In this document: positions 1 through 8,371 of the stretch, in pieces
Layout of the letters: each line of letters opens with the position of its first letter
Position numbering within the stretch: the first letter of the stretch is position 1
Source of the DNA: Euryarchaeota archaeon UBA88
GTDB lineage: Archaea > Thermoplasmatota > Poseidoniia > Poseidoniales > Poseidoniaceae
NCBI GenBank assembly: GCA_002499545.1
Contig: DAME01000012.1
Location: 205 to 28,599 of the forward strand
Direction of reading: 5' to 3'
Length of the DNA stretch: 28,395 bases
Notes under the pieces: generated by a model
Database searches by the model: none
Told to the model about the DNA's origin: nothing
Seen by the model: only the letters and a program-made list of their open reading frames with translations
Made by a program: the position numbers and the translations under genes

Positions 1-1700
1 AGAGAGGTATGATGTCCTACATTACCCGAAGTGGCAACTGAAGCCAATGACCATTCACCGTTTGAATATTGGTTGGTAGCATGTCGAAGATTGCCGTTTG
101 TTGCATCATAGTAAGAGATGTGTACTTTATCGTATGAATTAACGCCAATCGATGAATAAGCACCTACATTGCCCTGGCTTTCGATCGTTGAGATTTCCCA
201 AGTTCCATTGACATTCGTAGCATATTTGAGGTCGCCATTGGTCGAATCATCATACGAGATGTGAAGCGCATCATTCGAATCAATTGCAATGGAAGAACCG
301 TAACCAACATCTCCATCTGAGTCGATCGTGTATGCAGTCCACTGTCCGGAAACATCTGTTGCATATTTCAAGTCCTTTGAAGATGCATCAAAATAGGAAA
401 TATGTGCATCATCATTGGAATCAAGAACGATGGAGGAATATTCTCCTACATCCGCTTGAAAATCAACAATCGACAAATCCCAGATCTCTTGAGATTCTTG
501 AGATTCTTCAAAGGTAGCATATTTCAGACTTCTACTCGCGTTATCGTGATAAGAAATATGAATTCGTTGCTCGTCATCAACAATTAAGTTAGTATTACCC
601 TGAATATTTTCCACAGTGTCAATCAGTGTGAAATCCCAAGAAGTACCATCATAAAACGCATACTTAAGGCCGGCGTTATAGTATGAAATGTGCACATTGT
701 CGGAAGAATCGATTCCAATTGAAGTATCTGTTTGAGAGGCAGTTGAATTGTTCCCCCATGAGAGACCTGTTTCAACAGTCGAAATCGACCAACTTGTTCC
801 AGTCAAGCTTGCATATCTTAAACGATTATTATTGTTATCAAAATAAGACACATGGGGGTCGTTGTTACTGTCAAGAACCAACGAATTGCCTCTACCTTGG
901 CCATTGTCTTCAATCGTCGATAAAACCCATCCTTGGCCGTTATTAAAGCCATATTTCAATCCACCATTAACCAGATCTATATACGATACATGAAGATTCC
1001 CTAAAGCATCTATTTGCAGTGAAGAGTCACTGCCGCCATCGCTGTCAAGGATAGAGGTGGTCCATGAATTACCGTCATGGTGAGCAAATTTTAGAGACTG
1101 ATTTGATGAACTGGTTGTTACATAGTCCCAATATACAGCATATATATCCCCATTTGGACCAACTTTCATATCACAATTACTACCTACATTTGATGAAGAA
1201 TTATCAATCATTTCAAGAGTCCATGAACTTGAGTCTTGCCCTGAAGGTGTCGCCAATTTGAAATCTGCAGTGCTTGATGAGTAATAATAGGTGTATATAC
1301 CTACATGAGGGGTGTCTGAAGAATCAAGGGCTAAGCATGGGCTGCCGGAAGACGTCGCTGCTGTGTTAAAATTCCATGTTTGGCCATCGAAGGATGTGTG
1401 ATTGATGACAAACCCATCAGCAAGTGCTGAAAGATAAGTTATGTGGGGCATGCCATTTGAATCAACTGCCAAGGAATTGAACATGGCATGATCGGCCCAA
1501 CTTGCTTGTGAGCTGGATGTTTCTACAGTTTCAATTACCCAACCGGTATCTTCAGTATGATCACGCCCCGATGTCAGGGCTGTATTTTCAATATCAAATT
1601 CGGAATCCGAGGTCGAATGAAAAGCATTCAATTCACCTGAAAATAACATCACTTGGCCAAGCAAAATGGCAATGCAAAGGTATACCGGAATCTTGTTCAT
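1..1700 (-). CDS. Secreted beta-propeller-like repeat protein, C-terminus beyond window edge (partial)
   Basis: An open frame runs from the ATG at 1700 to the left edge with no stop, giving about 566 residues and an unknown remainder. Residues 1-26 form a signal peptide (short basic start, hydrophobic core, ending near ELNA), so the protein is exported. The rest is at least ten tandem units of about 44-54 residues. Each has a hydrophobic-Asp-Ser-Asn/Ser strand, a HISYYD-like strand (HVSYFD, HISYHD, HISYDD), an LKYAT-like strand, and a W-x-hydrophobic-(S/T)-x-(I/V) strand, often followed by Gly-Asn/Asp-Val-Gly. This resembles sialidase/BNR-type propeller blades, but I see no catalytic residues, so the function is unknown; adhesion or a surface layer role is inference. 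A TATA-like box lies 26 bases before the ATG, supporting this start and a leaderless mRNA. Repeats are more regular toward the window edge (units 8-10), suggesting recent duplication. Confidence 0.85.
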   Translation of the reverse strand, partial: MNKIPVYLCIAILLGQVMLFSGELNAFHSTSDSEFDIENTALTSGRDHTEDTGWVIETVETSSSQASWADHAMFNSLAVDSNGMPHITYLSALADGFVINHTSFDGQTWNFNTAATSSGSPCLALDSSDTPHVGIYTYYYSSSTADFKLATPSGQDSSSWTLEMIDNSSSNVGSNCDMKVGPNGDIYAVYWDYVTTSSSNQSLKFAHHDGNSWTTSILDSDGGSDSSLQIDALGNLHVSYIDLVNGGLKYGFNNGQGWVLSTIEDNGQGRGNSLVLDSNNDPHVSYFDNNNNRLRYASLTGTSWSISTVETGLSWGNNSTASQTDTSIGIDSSDNVHISYYNAGLKYAFYDGTSWDFTLIDTVENIQGNTNLIVDDEQRIHISYHDNASRSLKYATFEESQESQEIWDLSIVDFQADVGEYSSIVLDSNDDAHISYFDASSKDLKYATDVSGQWTAYTIDSDGDVGYGSSIAIDSNDALHISYDDSTNGDLKYATNVNGTWEISTIESQGNVGAYSSIGVNSYDKVHISYYDATNGNLRHATNQYSNGEWSLASVATSGNVGHHTS

Positions 1701-1721
1701 CGTCTGTCCCAGTAGGTTGCG

Positions 1722-1731
1722 GTATATATTG
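1722..1731 (-). promoter_or_regulatory. TATA box of the repeat-protein gene
   Basis: On the minus strand the sequence reads AATATATACC, centred about 26 bases upstream of the ATG at 1700. That is the normal archaeal TATA-to-transcription-start distance, so the mRNA is probably leaderless. It lies just beyond the oligo-T tract that ends the upstream gene, so the repeat protein is transcribed on its own. Confidence 0.6.
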
Positions 1732-1742
1732 ATTGCATGGTG

Positions 1743-1749
1743 AAAAAAA
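1743..1749 (-). terminator. Oligo-T terminator of the metallophosphoesterase gene
   Basis: A run of seven T residues on the minus strand begins six bases after the TAA stop at 1755-1757. There is no stem-loop, as is usual for archaeal intrinsic termination at oligo-T tracts. It separates this gene from the repeat-protein promoter just downstream. Confidence 0.5.
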
Positions 1750-1754
1750 GTATT

Positions 1755-2594
1755 TTAGTATTGGTTTGCCAGTTCTCTGAGTTCTGAATCCCAACGTTCT
1801 ACACGTTGGATTTGTCGAACTTCATGTGTTTGCAGATTGAAAGCAGTGAGCAAAGCTGGTTGCCTTTCTTCATGAAATACACATGTATCCAGGCCTATAC
1901 TTGCTGAACGTCCATCGACCGTCGCAGTGATTGAGTACCATGGTTTACCCCATCCTTCTGAACCCATGAAGTGGTTCAACGACATTGTAGGCGTGTGACC
2001 AAACAGCACCGTTCGGTGTTTGTCAATCGGTTTGGTAGCCGAATGAAACGGACGACGAATCCATAAATGGATACTTTCCTCTTGATGTTCAAGTTCTAAT
2101 CTTGGGTCATAACCTGCATGGACTAAACGCCATTGGTCAAGGATGAGGTGAGAAGGCAAACGCTGCATCCATTCTTTATCATCCTCAACTTGAGCAAGGA
2201 GTCGTTCTGAATCTTCTTGTCCAAAATCGTTGGTAAAAGCACGAATATAGGAAGCAATTGTAGCGAAGCCACCATTGTGGAGCCACAAGACCATGTCACT
2301 GTTGGGTTTCGAGAGTGATTCAAGCTTACATCCACTGACCATCATGTCTTCATGGTTACCTTTGATGCACTGAATACGAGGGTCGCTACGAGCAATGCGG
2401 ACTACGTCGTAACTGTCTGGTCCGCGGTCAATCAAATCTCCAAGTAAGACCACACGGTCATCTCTCGATACTTCACATTGGTCAAGCAGTGCTTCAAGCG
2501 TCATTGGGAATCCGTGAACGTCACCAATTGCCCAAACATTGTGCCCGTTATCAAGTGCATTTTGCAGGTCGTGTTCAATATCCATTCTACGCAT
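1755..2594 (-). CDS. PPP-family metallophosphoesterase (protein phosphatase / ApaH-like)
   Basis: This is a calcineurin-like phosphoesterase of about 279 residues. Numbered from the chosen ATG at 2594, the metal-binding motifs of the PPP family follow in order: GDVHG (24-28), GDLIDRG (52-58), GNHE (79-82), then VHAG and FGHTP further on, each supplying metal-binding His or Asp. The family includes Ser/Thr protein phosphatases and diadenosine tetraphosphatase (ApaH); the sequence alone does not settle the substrate. The open frame extends 33 codons upstream to 2693, but that part is Cys/Ser/Leu-rich and unlike the family, and a TATA-like box (TTTAAGTA, about 2625-2632) lies inside it. I therefore prefer the ATG at 2594, or the one three codons later at 2585. 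It stands alone, with an oligo-T terminator after its stop. Confidence 0.85.
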   Translation of the reverse strand: MRRMDIEHDLQNALDNGHNVWAIGDVHGFPMTLEALLDQCEVSRDDRVVLLGDLIDRGPDSYDVVRIARSDPRIQCIKGNHEDMMVSGCKLESLSKPNSDMVLWLHNGGFATIASYIRAFTNDFGQEDSERLLAQVEDDKEWMQRLPSHLILDQWRLVHAGYDPRLELEHQEESIHLWIRRPFHSATKPIDKHRTVLFGHTPTMSLNHFMGSEGWGKPWYSITATVDGRSASIGLDTCVFHEERQPALLTAFNLQTHEVRQIQRVERWDSELRELANQY

Positions 2595-2741
2595 ATTCTT
2601 ACCAAAAAGAAAGTATTCTACTGTACTTAAAGAATCGAAACTCAGAGACAGCATAGAATCAAAGAGACGAGAGCAGCACATGCAATTTGACAATGCTTAT
2701 GATGGGAGGGCAGTTGGGACGGATTGCGTAAGCACCCATTT

Positions 2742-2814
2742 GGGCGTGTAGATCAGTTGGAAGATCGCTACCTTGGCATGGTAGAGGCCCCGAGTTCAAA
2801 TCTCGGCACGTCCA
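2742..2814 (+). tRNA. tRNA-Ala (anticodon GGC)
   Basis: A complete 73-base cloverleaf without intron. The acceptor GGGCGTG pairs with CACGTCC, including the G3:U70 wobble that is the universal identity element of tRNA-Ala. The D stem is GATC/GATC, the anticodon stem CTACC/GGTAG, the loop TTGGCAT with anticodon GGC at 2775-2777, and the T stem CCGAG/CTCGG. The discriminator base is A and CCA is not encoded, as in many archaea. It is on the plus strand between two minus-strand genes; I could not identify a convincing promoter for it. Confidence 0.97.
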
Positions 2815-2823
2815 CTCTCATAC

Positions 2824-4281
2824 TTAGATGGTGAAAGAACCTGAATTCCCAGAGAACACTTCATCGAGCATTTCGGCTTCAGATCTCGAAATAACTCCAT
2901 CGTCCAATACTGCTAAAATTTTCTCTTGTTCTGCATCGTCCAATCCTAAGATTTTGCTTGCCTTCGCAATCATCTTCATCTCTACATCGTTCGGATTGAT
3001 TCGGTTGTGTTGAGCAGCGCTATCAAAAGCTGTACGAGCAGCGATCAACACGGCCTCGTCTTCAGTGATCGAAAGTTCCTTGCACATTGCAGCAATGATG
3101 CTTGATTCGGCCTTGTCCATTTTCCCATCGGCGTATGCATCAATGTAAATTTCACGCAGTGAACGAACTTTCTCTTGCATGAGAATAGCCAAAGGCCGAG
3201 TGGGTTCGAGGTTTTCAAGAATAATTTTTGCAATCACAGTAATCGGAGCTGATAAAATCATTCCAATTGGCCCCCAAACAAAACCACCGTAAGCAAATGC
3301 TAGTAGAAGAAGAACAGGGCTCACGTCCAATTGGTTCCCGGTCCATTTCGTTTCAATAACGGCGCCCCAAAGTTGTTGATTACTAATGATGATGACCAAA
3401 ACGACGGTTCCTGCAACCCATTGACCACCCAAATCATCCCATGAAAGTAATCCGAATAACGGGTCTTGAATCGCGAGGAATCCCAGTACTATGGCAGGCA
3501 TAGATGCAATAATTGAACCAATGTAGGGCACGTAGTTGAAGATGAAGGCTAACACTCCCCAGACAAACCAAAGTGGCACTCCGAGCAACAGACACAAAAG
3601 GGCCGTACAGACACCTGTACCGATACTAACGTACGTTTTGGTTAGCAGATAAGCATTGACGCTTGCCTCTATTTTTTGTGTGACGTTGCTGATACTTCGC
3701 GCTTTATTTCCCGGAAACGCTCGAGCAACTCTGCCTTCGACAAAGGGCATCTCATAGATAATGAATGCGAGGAACAAAAGCATCGTCACGGCGCTGTAAG
3801 CATAACCGCTCAGGGTTCCAATGAATTGCGAACCCTCTTCTGCACCAAGGCCGTTAAACGGGTCTTCAAGAATACTCACGTTCAATCCTGTATCAGCAAG
3901 ACTGGAATACAATTCAGCATAATTCTCCTCGAGCGTGTCCATTCCGCCGTTCTCAAGATATGTTTGTGTGTTGTAGGCGACTGCTAGAAAAACGCCAATC
4001 AAGATGTTGGTGAACATCAACAGAACGAAGAAATACGACCATCCCTCACGCATTTTGAATTCCTTCATCAAGTACAGAGCCCACGGCCGAAGCACGAGAT
4101 AGACCAAAATAGCCATGGCAAACGGTTGCAGAACCGGCGCCATTGATTGGAGAACGAATCCACCAATGAAAATAACCAGACATACATTGGCAACAATGGG
4201 TAATTTTTGCTTAAGCAGCATTCGCAATTCATCGGTGAGAATGGATTCAGAATCAGAAGAAGGTTGTTGATGTTCGTCCAT
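2824..4281 (-). CDS. AI-2E/PerM-family membrane transporter with TerB-like C-terminal domain
   Basis: A 485-residue membrane protein. Residues about 28-360 hold the membrane segments of the AI-2E transporter (PerM, COG0628) family, including the signature NYVPYIG (249-255) followed by PA at 262-263, and the late LSAP-type re-entrant region (about 321-346). Known members export small molecules, or exchange Na+ or Li+ for H+; the substrate here cannot be told. The C-terminal 110 residues (about 375-476) are soluble and helical with two acidic segments, ADGKMDKAE (384-392) and DDGVISRSE (460-468). This resembles TerB/DjlA-type helical domains that often follow membrane proteins, and is not part of the usual 350-residue family core. 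The start is supported by Met-Asp-Glu at 4281 with AT-rich TATA-like sequence 25-35 bases upstream. Monocistronic, with the preceding gene terminated at 4350. Confidence 0.88.
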   Translation of the reverse strand: MDEHQQPSSDSESILTDELRMLLKQKLPIVANVCLVIFIGGFVLQSMAPVLQPFAMAILVYLVLRPWALYLMKEFKMREGWSYFFVLLMFTNILIGVFLAVAYNTQTYLENGGMDTLEENYAELYSSLADTGLNVSILEDPFNGLGAEEGSQFIGTLSGYAYSAVTMLLFLAFIIYEMPFVEGRVARAFPGNKARSISNVTQKIEASVNAYLLTKTYVSIGTGVCTALLCLLLGVPLWFVWGVLAFIFNYVPYIGSIIASMPAIVLGFLAIQDPLFGLLSWDDLGGQWVAGTVVLVIIISNQQLWGAVIETKWTGNQLDVSPVLLLLAFAYGGFVWGPIGMILSAPITVIAKIILENLEPTRPLAILMQEKVRSLREIYIDAYADGKMDKAESSIIAAMCKELSITEDEAVLIAARTAFDSAAQHNRINPNDVEMKMIAKASKILGLDDAEQEKILAVLDDGVISRSEAEMLDEVFSGNSGSFTI

Positions 4282-4349
4282 GCTATCGTCCCTGTGAATT
4301 GGTATTACTATGAAACTATAACGGAGGACTTCTTAATGCCTTAATCGAT

Positions 4350-4365
4350 AAAAAATGTACTAAAA
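4350..4365 (-). terminator. Oligo-T terminator after the GPI-transferase-like gene
   Basis: On the minus strand a TTTT run and then a TTTTTT run lie 7-25 bases past the TGA stop at 4372-4374, without an obvious stem. This matches archaeal oligo-T termination and makes the downstream transporter a separate transcription unit. Confidence 0.45.
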
Positions 4366-4371
4366 CAATGT

Positions 4372-7104
4372 TCAAGGGTGATTCATACGGCTGATACGAT
4401 GCCTTAAGCGGGGTTCAACAACGGGCCGTGGAATCAATCGATACGCAGCCACGGCAGTAACTGCAAACATAAATTGGAACAGCGCAAACGTCATGTTCCA
4501 TGCGAGACTAAACATGAGTCGAGGATACGGAGGTGAAAAAGCGAGAATGCTCATGCTTCCAAGAACCAGCAAAAACTGAGACACTGCATACGGACGCAAG
4601 GACATACCCCGTTTGACAAATTCATGCATCATCATTGTTGAAGCAATCAAAAGTGGACTTGCGACCATGAAGCCAATCCAGAGATTCGAAGGATCGTCTT
4701 GGAAGCCAACCGATCCACCTTTGATGATAATGCGCCCAAAGTCAAGTTCACGGGGGTGGGGGCAAATGCCCTCAAAACAGGTTTGAACGCCGTTTACCTG
4801 GCCCAATAACGTCCACCATAGCACCCACACAATCCACGGTAAGACTGCAAGAATCAATGCAGGACGTGGATAGGAGAGTGAGAGAGGGTTCTTTGGGATA
4901 AGGGGTTGAAAGAAATTCCACAATGGTCCAATGCATGACAGAAGAACAAGTGTAGCCGCAGCAGACCATGCACCCCAAATCATGACCATGTGAACGGACA
5001 GAGCTGCAAAACCAAGACCATCGGGTATGTGAACTCCTTTCACATGACGAATGGATGCGAAACTGAGAAGATAACTTACAGCAATCATCAGCAAGATAAT
5101 TCGGTCCAAAAAGTTGGATTGCAACCCTGATGCTGCAAGACCACACAAGAGCACGATGGACAGAAGTGCGCTGGTCTTTCGCTCAAATCGACCTCGCATA
5201 CAGGTGACTGATACGGTTGCTGCAATGATGAGGACGATGACAGAAAAAAGCGTGCTTTGGAAACTTTCTGGCCAACCTGACTTTACCAGCAGAAGCATGT
5301 AGTGGGTACCAAAAATACGCTTGTGAACAAAACTCAGTGCAGCGAGAAGAAGTATACTCAAACTGAGTATTGGAAGTTGATGAATCATAGAAACACCTCT
5401 CGAATACTGCAACGAGAGTACGCGAAGGGTGATAAAAAAGAACGGAATCAATACGAACCAAAGTCGAATACTGCCAAAAGTGAATGTGGCGAATGCAAGC
5501 AACCATGGCGCATATGAGGGCAAAGCCAGTGAGCGAGACCCAAGCATGTTTGTTCCCGCCCCAACCGACCATACGATGACCCAGAGCATGCAGGTAAGAA
5601 CAACCGACTGCGAGATGGAACCCAACAAGGCAAATAATACCAAAACTACCGCTCCCCACACACGGAAACCGTTGAACAGCAAAAATGACAGTGTACTGTC
5701 CAAATCCGATGTCTCGTCACGGTCATCTCTCTCTAGAAGGTAGGACGTCCCACTGCTCCCAAGAGACCACGCTACGACCCATACAGCACCCGCAGCACCA
5801 AGGGCACGAGGAATCATTGCAGAGTACCAAAGCGAAGCATTGCTCAGGAGAAAAGCCCCCAGAAGGAACAGGTAAGTGGCGATGAATTTCACCTCGGAAG
5901 GATTCGATTTCAATCGTGGATTCACCGCCAGCACTGAACATAAACCAAGCACAATCCAGGTGGTTATCGAAACTCCGATGTCCGATGAGCGAACGAAAAC
6001 CCCTTCAGTCGAGATAGCATTCCAATCAATGGTATCAATCGATAACGAGCTAGAATCTTGACCGTTCAGTTCATTGACAAAGCGTTGCCGCTGGTGGGCA
6101 GCCTCCCAGTTCCACTGTTCCATCCGAAGTTTTTGTTCAGATGGTACATCGAAAACCTCAACCGGTATTCGACCATTCAACTGGATTGGAAACGGAAGAC
6201 CAAGTGCCGCTGAGGTCAGTGCGGTGAGGTCGCGTTGAATAACAGAAGCCGATGAGCCCCCAACGATATCCGGTCCGTACACCAGAGCACCGACATTTCG
6301 CGTGATGTCTTCCGCTGAACCGTGAGAGCCTATTTCAGTCATGCCATGATCTGCGGTAACCATTACTGTCCAAGTTTGAGGAACTTTTTGCAGAGCGCTG
6401 TGAACGAGTTCGTCCACAGACGTCAACTTCTCATCGTATTCTGTGCTACCAGTACCCCACTTGTGACCAACCTTATCGGTTCCCGAAAAGTGTGCGGCAA
6501 TGACATCATGCGACTGGTCGTCAAGCCACTGCTCAAGAACAACTGAGGTTTCTTCATCACCCGCATAGTAATCTGAATTTCCTTGAAACGTGTTGATGAA
6601 TTCAATCCCGTTGGTACCGTCGTAAATGTTCTCCATTACGTAGCTGCCAACCATACCAACCGAAAAGCGCTCACTCTGTGCTGCGAGTGTCCAAGGGTCG
6701 TCACCTCCTGGGTGTTGCAGATTGAAATTGTTCATTCCATCGATTGGAGAATTGGGAACCCCTGTCATCAACTCACTGATGCACGTCGCTGAGAGTGTCA
6801 GCGGCCCGGTTCGAACACTGAGGTAACTGGTTGTCGTCTTCCGTGAATTCAGCAGTGGCATAGCTTGTTCATCAAAGAGAAAATCTTCACCTACACCGTC
6901 TAAAATCACCAGCAGTAATCCATCGCTGGATGAGACGAGGTCAGGCGGATGAGCAACATTTCCCTCCGGGTTCTGCGAATCCAATAGTATGTGTGGACCA
7001 GTATAGGCGAGTGGTGCAAAAAGAAGGAGTAGGGCAATCGGAATCCACAATCTGCGAATCGATGCACTAATGAGTGGATCGTTGGATTCATGTGGTGGAA
7101 CCAT
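4372..7104 (-). CDS. GPI ethanolamine-phosphate-transferase-like membrane enzyme (alkaline phosphatase superfamily)
   Basis: About 910 residues from the ATG at 7104; the frame also opens with a GTG three codons earlier. One membrane anchor at about 18-35 is followed by an extracytoplasmic alkaline-phosphatase-fold domain (about 58-330), then a dozen or so membrane segments. The catalytic set is intact: metal Asp in VILDGVGED (Asp69), a Thr nucleophile region TGPLTLSATC leading into ELMTG (about 100-115), DKVGH (Asp210, His214), and ADHGM...GSHGS (Asp252, His253, His261). The order and the multi-TM tail match eukaryotic PIG-O/PIG-G/PIG-N enzymes, which add phosphoethanolamine to GPI-anchor mannose outside the membrane. 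In this prokaryote it more likely transfers a phospho-head-group to a lipid-linked glycan or to archaeal lipid; that is inference. An AT-rich box lies at about 7146-7154. No glycan genes adjoin it. Confidence 0.8.
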   Translation of the reverse strand: MVPPHESNDPLISASIRRLWIPIALLLLFAPLAYTGPHILLDSQNPEGNVAHPPDLVSSSDGLLLVILDGVGEDFLFDEQAMPLLNSRKTTTSYLSVRTGPLTLSATCISELMTGVPNSPIDGMNNFNLQHPGGDDPWTLAAQSERFSVGMVGSYVMENIYDGTNGIEFINTFQGNSDYYAGDEETSVVLEQWLDDQSHDVIAAHFSGTDKVGHKWGTGSTEYDEKLTSVDELVHSALQKVPQTWTVMVTADHGMTEIGSHGSAEDITRNVGALVYGPDIVGGSSASVIQRDLTALTSAALGLPFPIQLNGRIPVEVFDVPSEQKLRMEQWNWEAAHQRQRFVNELNGQDSSSLSIDTIDWNAISTEGVFVRSSDIGVSITTWIVLGLCSVLAVNPRLKSNPSEVKFIATYLFLLGAFLLSNASLWYSAMIPRALGAAGAVWVVAWSLGSSGTSYLLERDDRDETSDLDSTLSFLLFNGFRVWGAVVLVLFALLGSISQSVVLTCMLWVIVWSVGAGTNMLGSRSLALPSYAPWLLAFATFTFGSIRLWFVLIPFFFITLRVLSLQYSRGVSMIHQLPILSLSILLLAALSFVHKRIFGTHYMLLLVKSGWPESFQSTLFSVIVLIIAATVSVTCMRGRFERKTSALLSIVLLCGLAASGLQSNFLDRIILLMIAVSYLLSFASIRHVKGVHIPDGLGFAALSVHMVMIWGAWSAAATLVLLSCIGPLWNFFQPLIPKNPLSLSYPRPALILAVLPWIVWVLWWTLLGQVNGVQTCFEGICPHPRELDFGRIIIKGGSVGFQDDPSNLWIGFMVASPLLIASTMMMHEFVKRGMSLRPYAVSQFLLVLGSMSILAFSPPYPRLMFSLAWNMTFALFQFMFAVTAVAAYRLIPRPVVEPRLRHRISRMNHP

Positions 7105-7145
7105 AGCATACACTCGTAAGGATTCAGTTGATACCTCGGGTGAGT

Positions 7146-7154
7146 AAAATAAAC
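7146..7154 (-). promoter_or_regulatory. Candidate TATA box of the GPI-transferase-like gene
   Basis: The minus strand reads TTTATTTTA, centred about 46 bases before the ATG at 7104, implying a leader of about 20 bases. A second AT-rich stretch (AATTTATAA, about 7193-7201) lies further upstream and is an alternative. Confidence 0.35.
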
Positions 7155-7234
7155 AACTGAATACCTTTTTAGGGCCTCCTAAACTGACCGGTTATAAATT
7201 TTAGGTCCGCCGAAAAGGGGTCATGCCGTTCAGA

Positions 7235-8371
7235 CTATACTTGTTCGATAACGAAATTCTTCCAGCGCTTCATGTATTCGACAAAGACTGGACTTAGGTC
7301 TGCTTCGAGTAGATGTTGTTCAGTGAATGGCGGCCGTTGAGGTGAATAGTCAGCCTTAGCGAGGTGATTGGCCCAGTCAGGGTGCGCTATGCCAGCCCTT
7401 CCGACACCGATCAAATCGGCACCTTGCTGCATCAACCATTGAGCGTCACTCGAGCTCCACACGGCTCCGGTTGAGATCAAAGGAAGGCGATTGTGAAGTA
7501 CGTCATAGAAGCGTCGAGTGATATTGCTTCCATGTTCATCACCATCGACCGACTGAAAAACATCCCAGCAAGATATGTGCAACGCATCAATGTCCATCTC
7601 ACAAAGAATGCTCGCTAATTCAAGACTGTCTTCCAGCGTAATTCCGTGCTTTTCAATGATGGGAGATATCCGTACTACGATGAGAAAATCATCGCCCGTT
7701 GCTTCCCGTACCGATGAAATAATCGCCTGTAGAAATCTGCTTCGTCCTTGTAAATCACCACCCCAATCATCGATTCGTCGGTTGGTAACGGTGCCGAGAA
7801 ATTGGCAAATGAGGTAGGAATGAGCGCCGTGGATTTCGACACCGTGGAAACCTGCCTTTTCACATCGAACTGCCGCATCGGTGAAGGATTTCACCATAGA
7901 ATGGACCTCTTCATCCGTGAGAGAGCGAGTCATGAGGCCGTCCATTCCAGACTCGGTATTCTCACTTGCAGATACCGGTTGAACACCGTTCAGTTTGAAC
8001 GGCGCTCGCATACCACCGTGAAAGAGTTGAACCAGACTGATTGTACCTGCATTGTTGAGTTCATTCGCCATGCGGGTGAGACCTGGTAGATGAATGTCAG
8101 ACCATACACCCATTTCACCTTCCCAGCCGCGGCCCTTTTCAGTGACGTTCGCCGCAGCGGTAGTTGTGATTCCAAACCCGTCGTTTGCCCTTCGAGCGAG
8201 CCATCGAATTTCCTCATCAGAAAGGGTACCGTCTTCATTGCTTTGCTTGTTGGTCATAGCCGCCAACACTGCCCGGTTTTTCGAGACCAGACCGCCTCTT
8301 CGGAATTCAAAAGAATCTGAGGCTTGCACGATTTCACCCACTACTTCACGGCTATTGATGTGTCGATTCAT
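7235..8371 (-). CDS. Old Yellow Enzyme family NAD(P)H:flavin oxidoreductase
   Basis: A 378-residue FMN-dependent TIM-barrel ene-reductase. The active-site motif HGAHSY (181-186) supplies the substrate-binding His pair and the proton-donor Tyr, and is followed by the family sequence NRRIDDWGG (197-205). The phosphate-binding ends STGAVWS (300-306) and GVGRAGIAHPDW (322-333) hold FMN. Members reduce alpha,beta-unsaturated carbonyls or nitro compounds; the length matches single-domain members (YqjM-like) rather than the long 2,4-dienoyl-CoA reductases with Fe-S and FAD domains. Its start overlaps the stop of the photolyase gene by four bases (ATGA), so the two are co-transcribed and translationally coupled. 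The natural substrate is unknown. Confidence 0.92.
   Translation of the reverse strand: MNRHINSREVVGEIVQASDSFEFRRGGLVSKNRAVLAAMTNKQSNEDGTLSDEEIRWLARRANDGFGITTTAAANVTEKGRGWEGEMGVWSDIHLPGLTRMANELNNAGTISLVQLFHGGMRAPFKLNGVQPVSASENTESGMDGLMTRSLTDEEVHSMVKSFTDAAVRCEKAGFHGVEIHGAHSYLICQFLGTVTNRRIDDWGGDLQGRSRFLQAIISSVREATGDDFLIVVRISPIIEKHGITLEDSLELASILCEMDIDALHISCWDVFQSVDGDEHGSNITRRFYDVLHNRLPLISTGAVWSSSDAQWLMQQGADLIGVGRAGIAHPDWANHLAKADYSPQRPPFTEQHLLEADLSPVFVEYMKRWKNFVIEQV

Noticed and set aside
284..946. Several short plus-strand frames (61-87 codons) over the repeat-protein region
   Set aside because: They mirror the repeat protein on the opposite strand and repeat with its period; no start signals.
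1..1700. Regular direct repeats considered as a CRISPR array
   Set aside because: The period is about 140 bases, the repeats are degenerate, and they are in frame in one long coding sequence; they encode protein repeats.
2694..2741. Promoter for the tRNA-Ala gene
   Set aside because: The only AT-rich stretch (GCTTATGAT near 2696-2704) is about 43 bases from the tRNA 5' end and weak, so I do not list it as a feature.
5183..5659. 158-codon minus-strand frame within the GPI-transferase-like gene
   Set aside because: It is a shifted frame of the membrane-helix coding region; the main frame keeps all motifs and helices, so there is no sign of a frameshift.
7193..7201. AT-rich AATTTATAA as the main promoter of the GPI-transferase-like gene
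   Set aside because: It is about 90 bases from the start; the nearer TTTATTTTA is more likely, although neither is proved.
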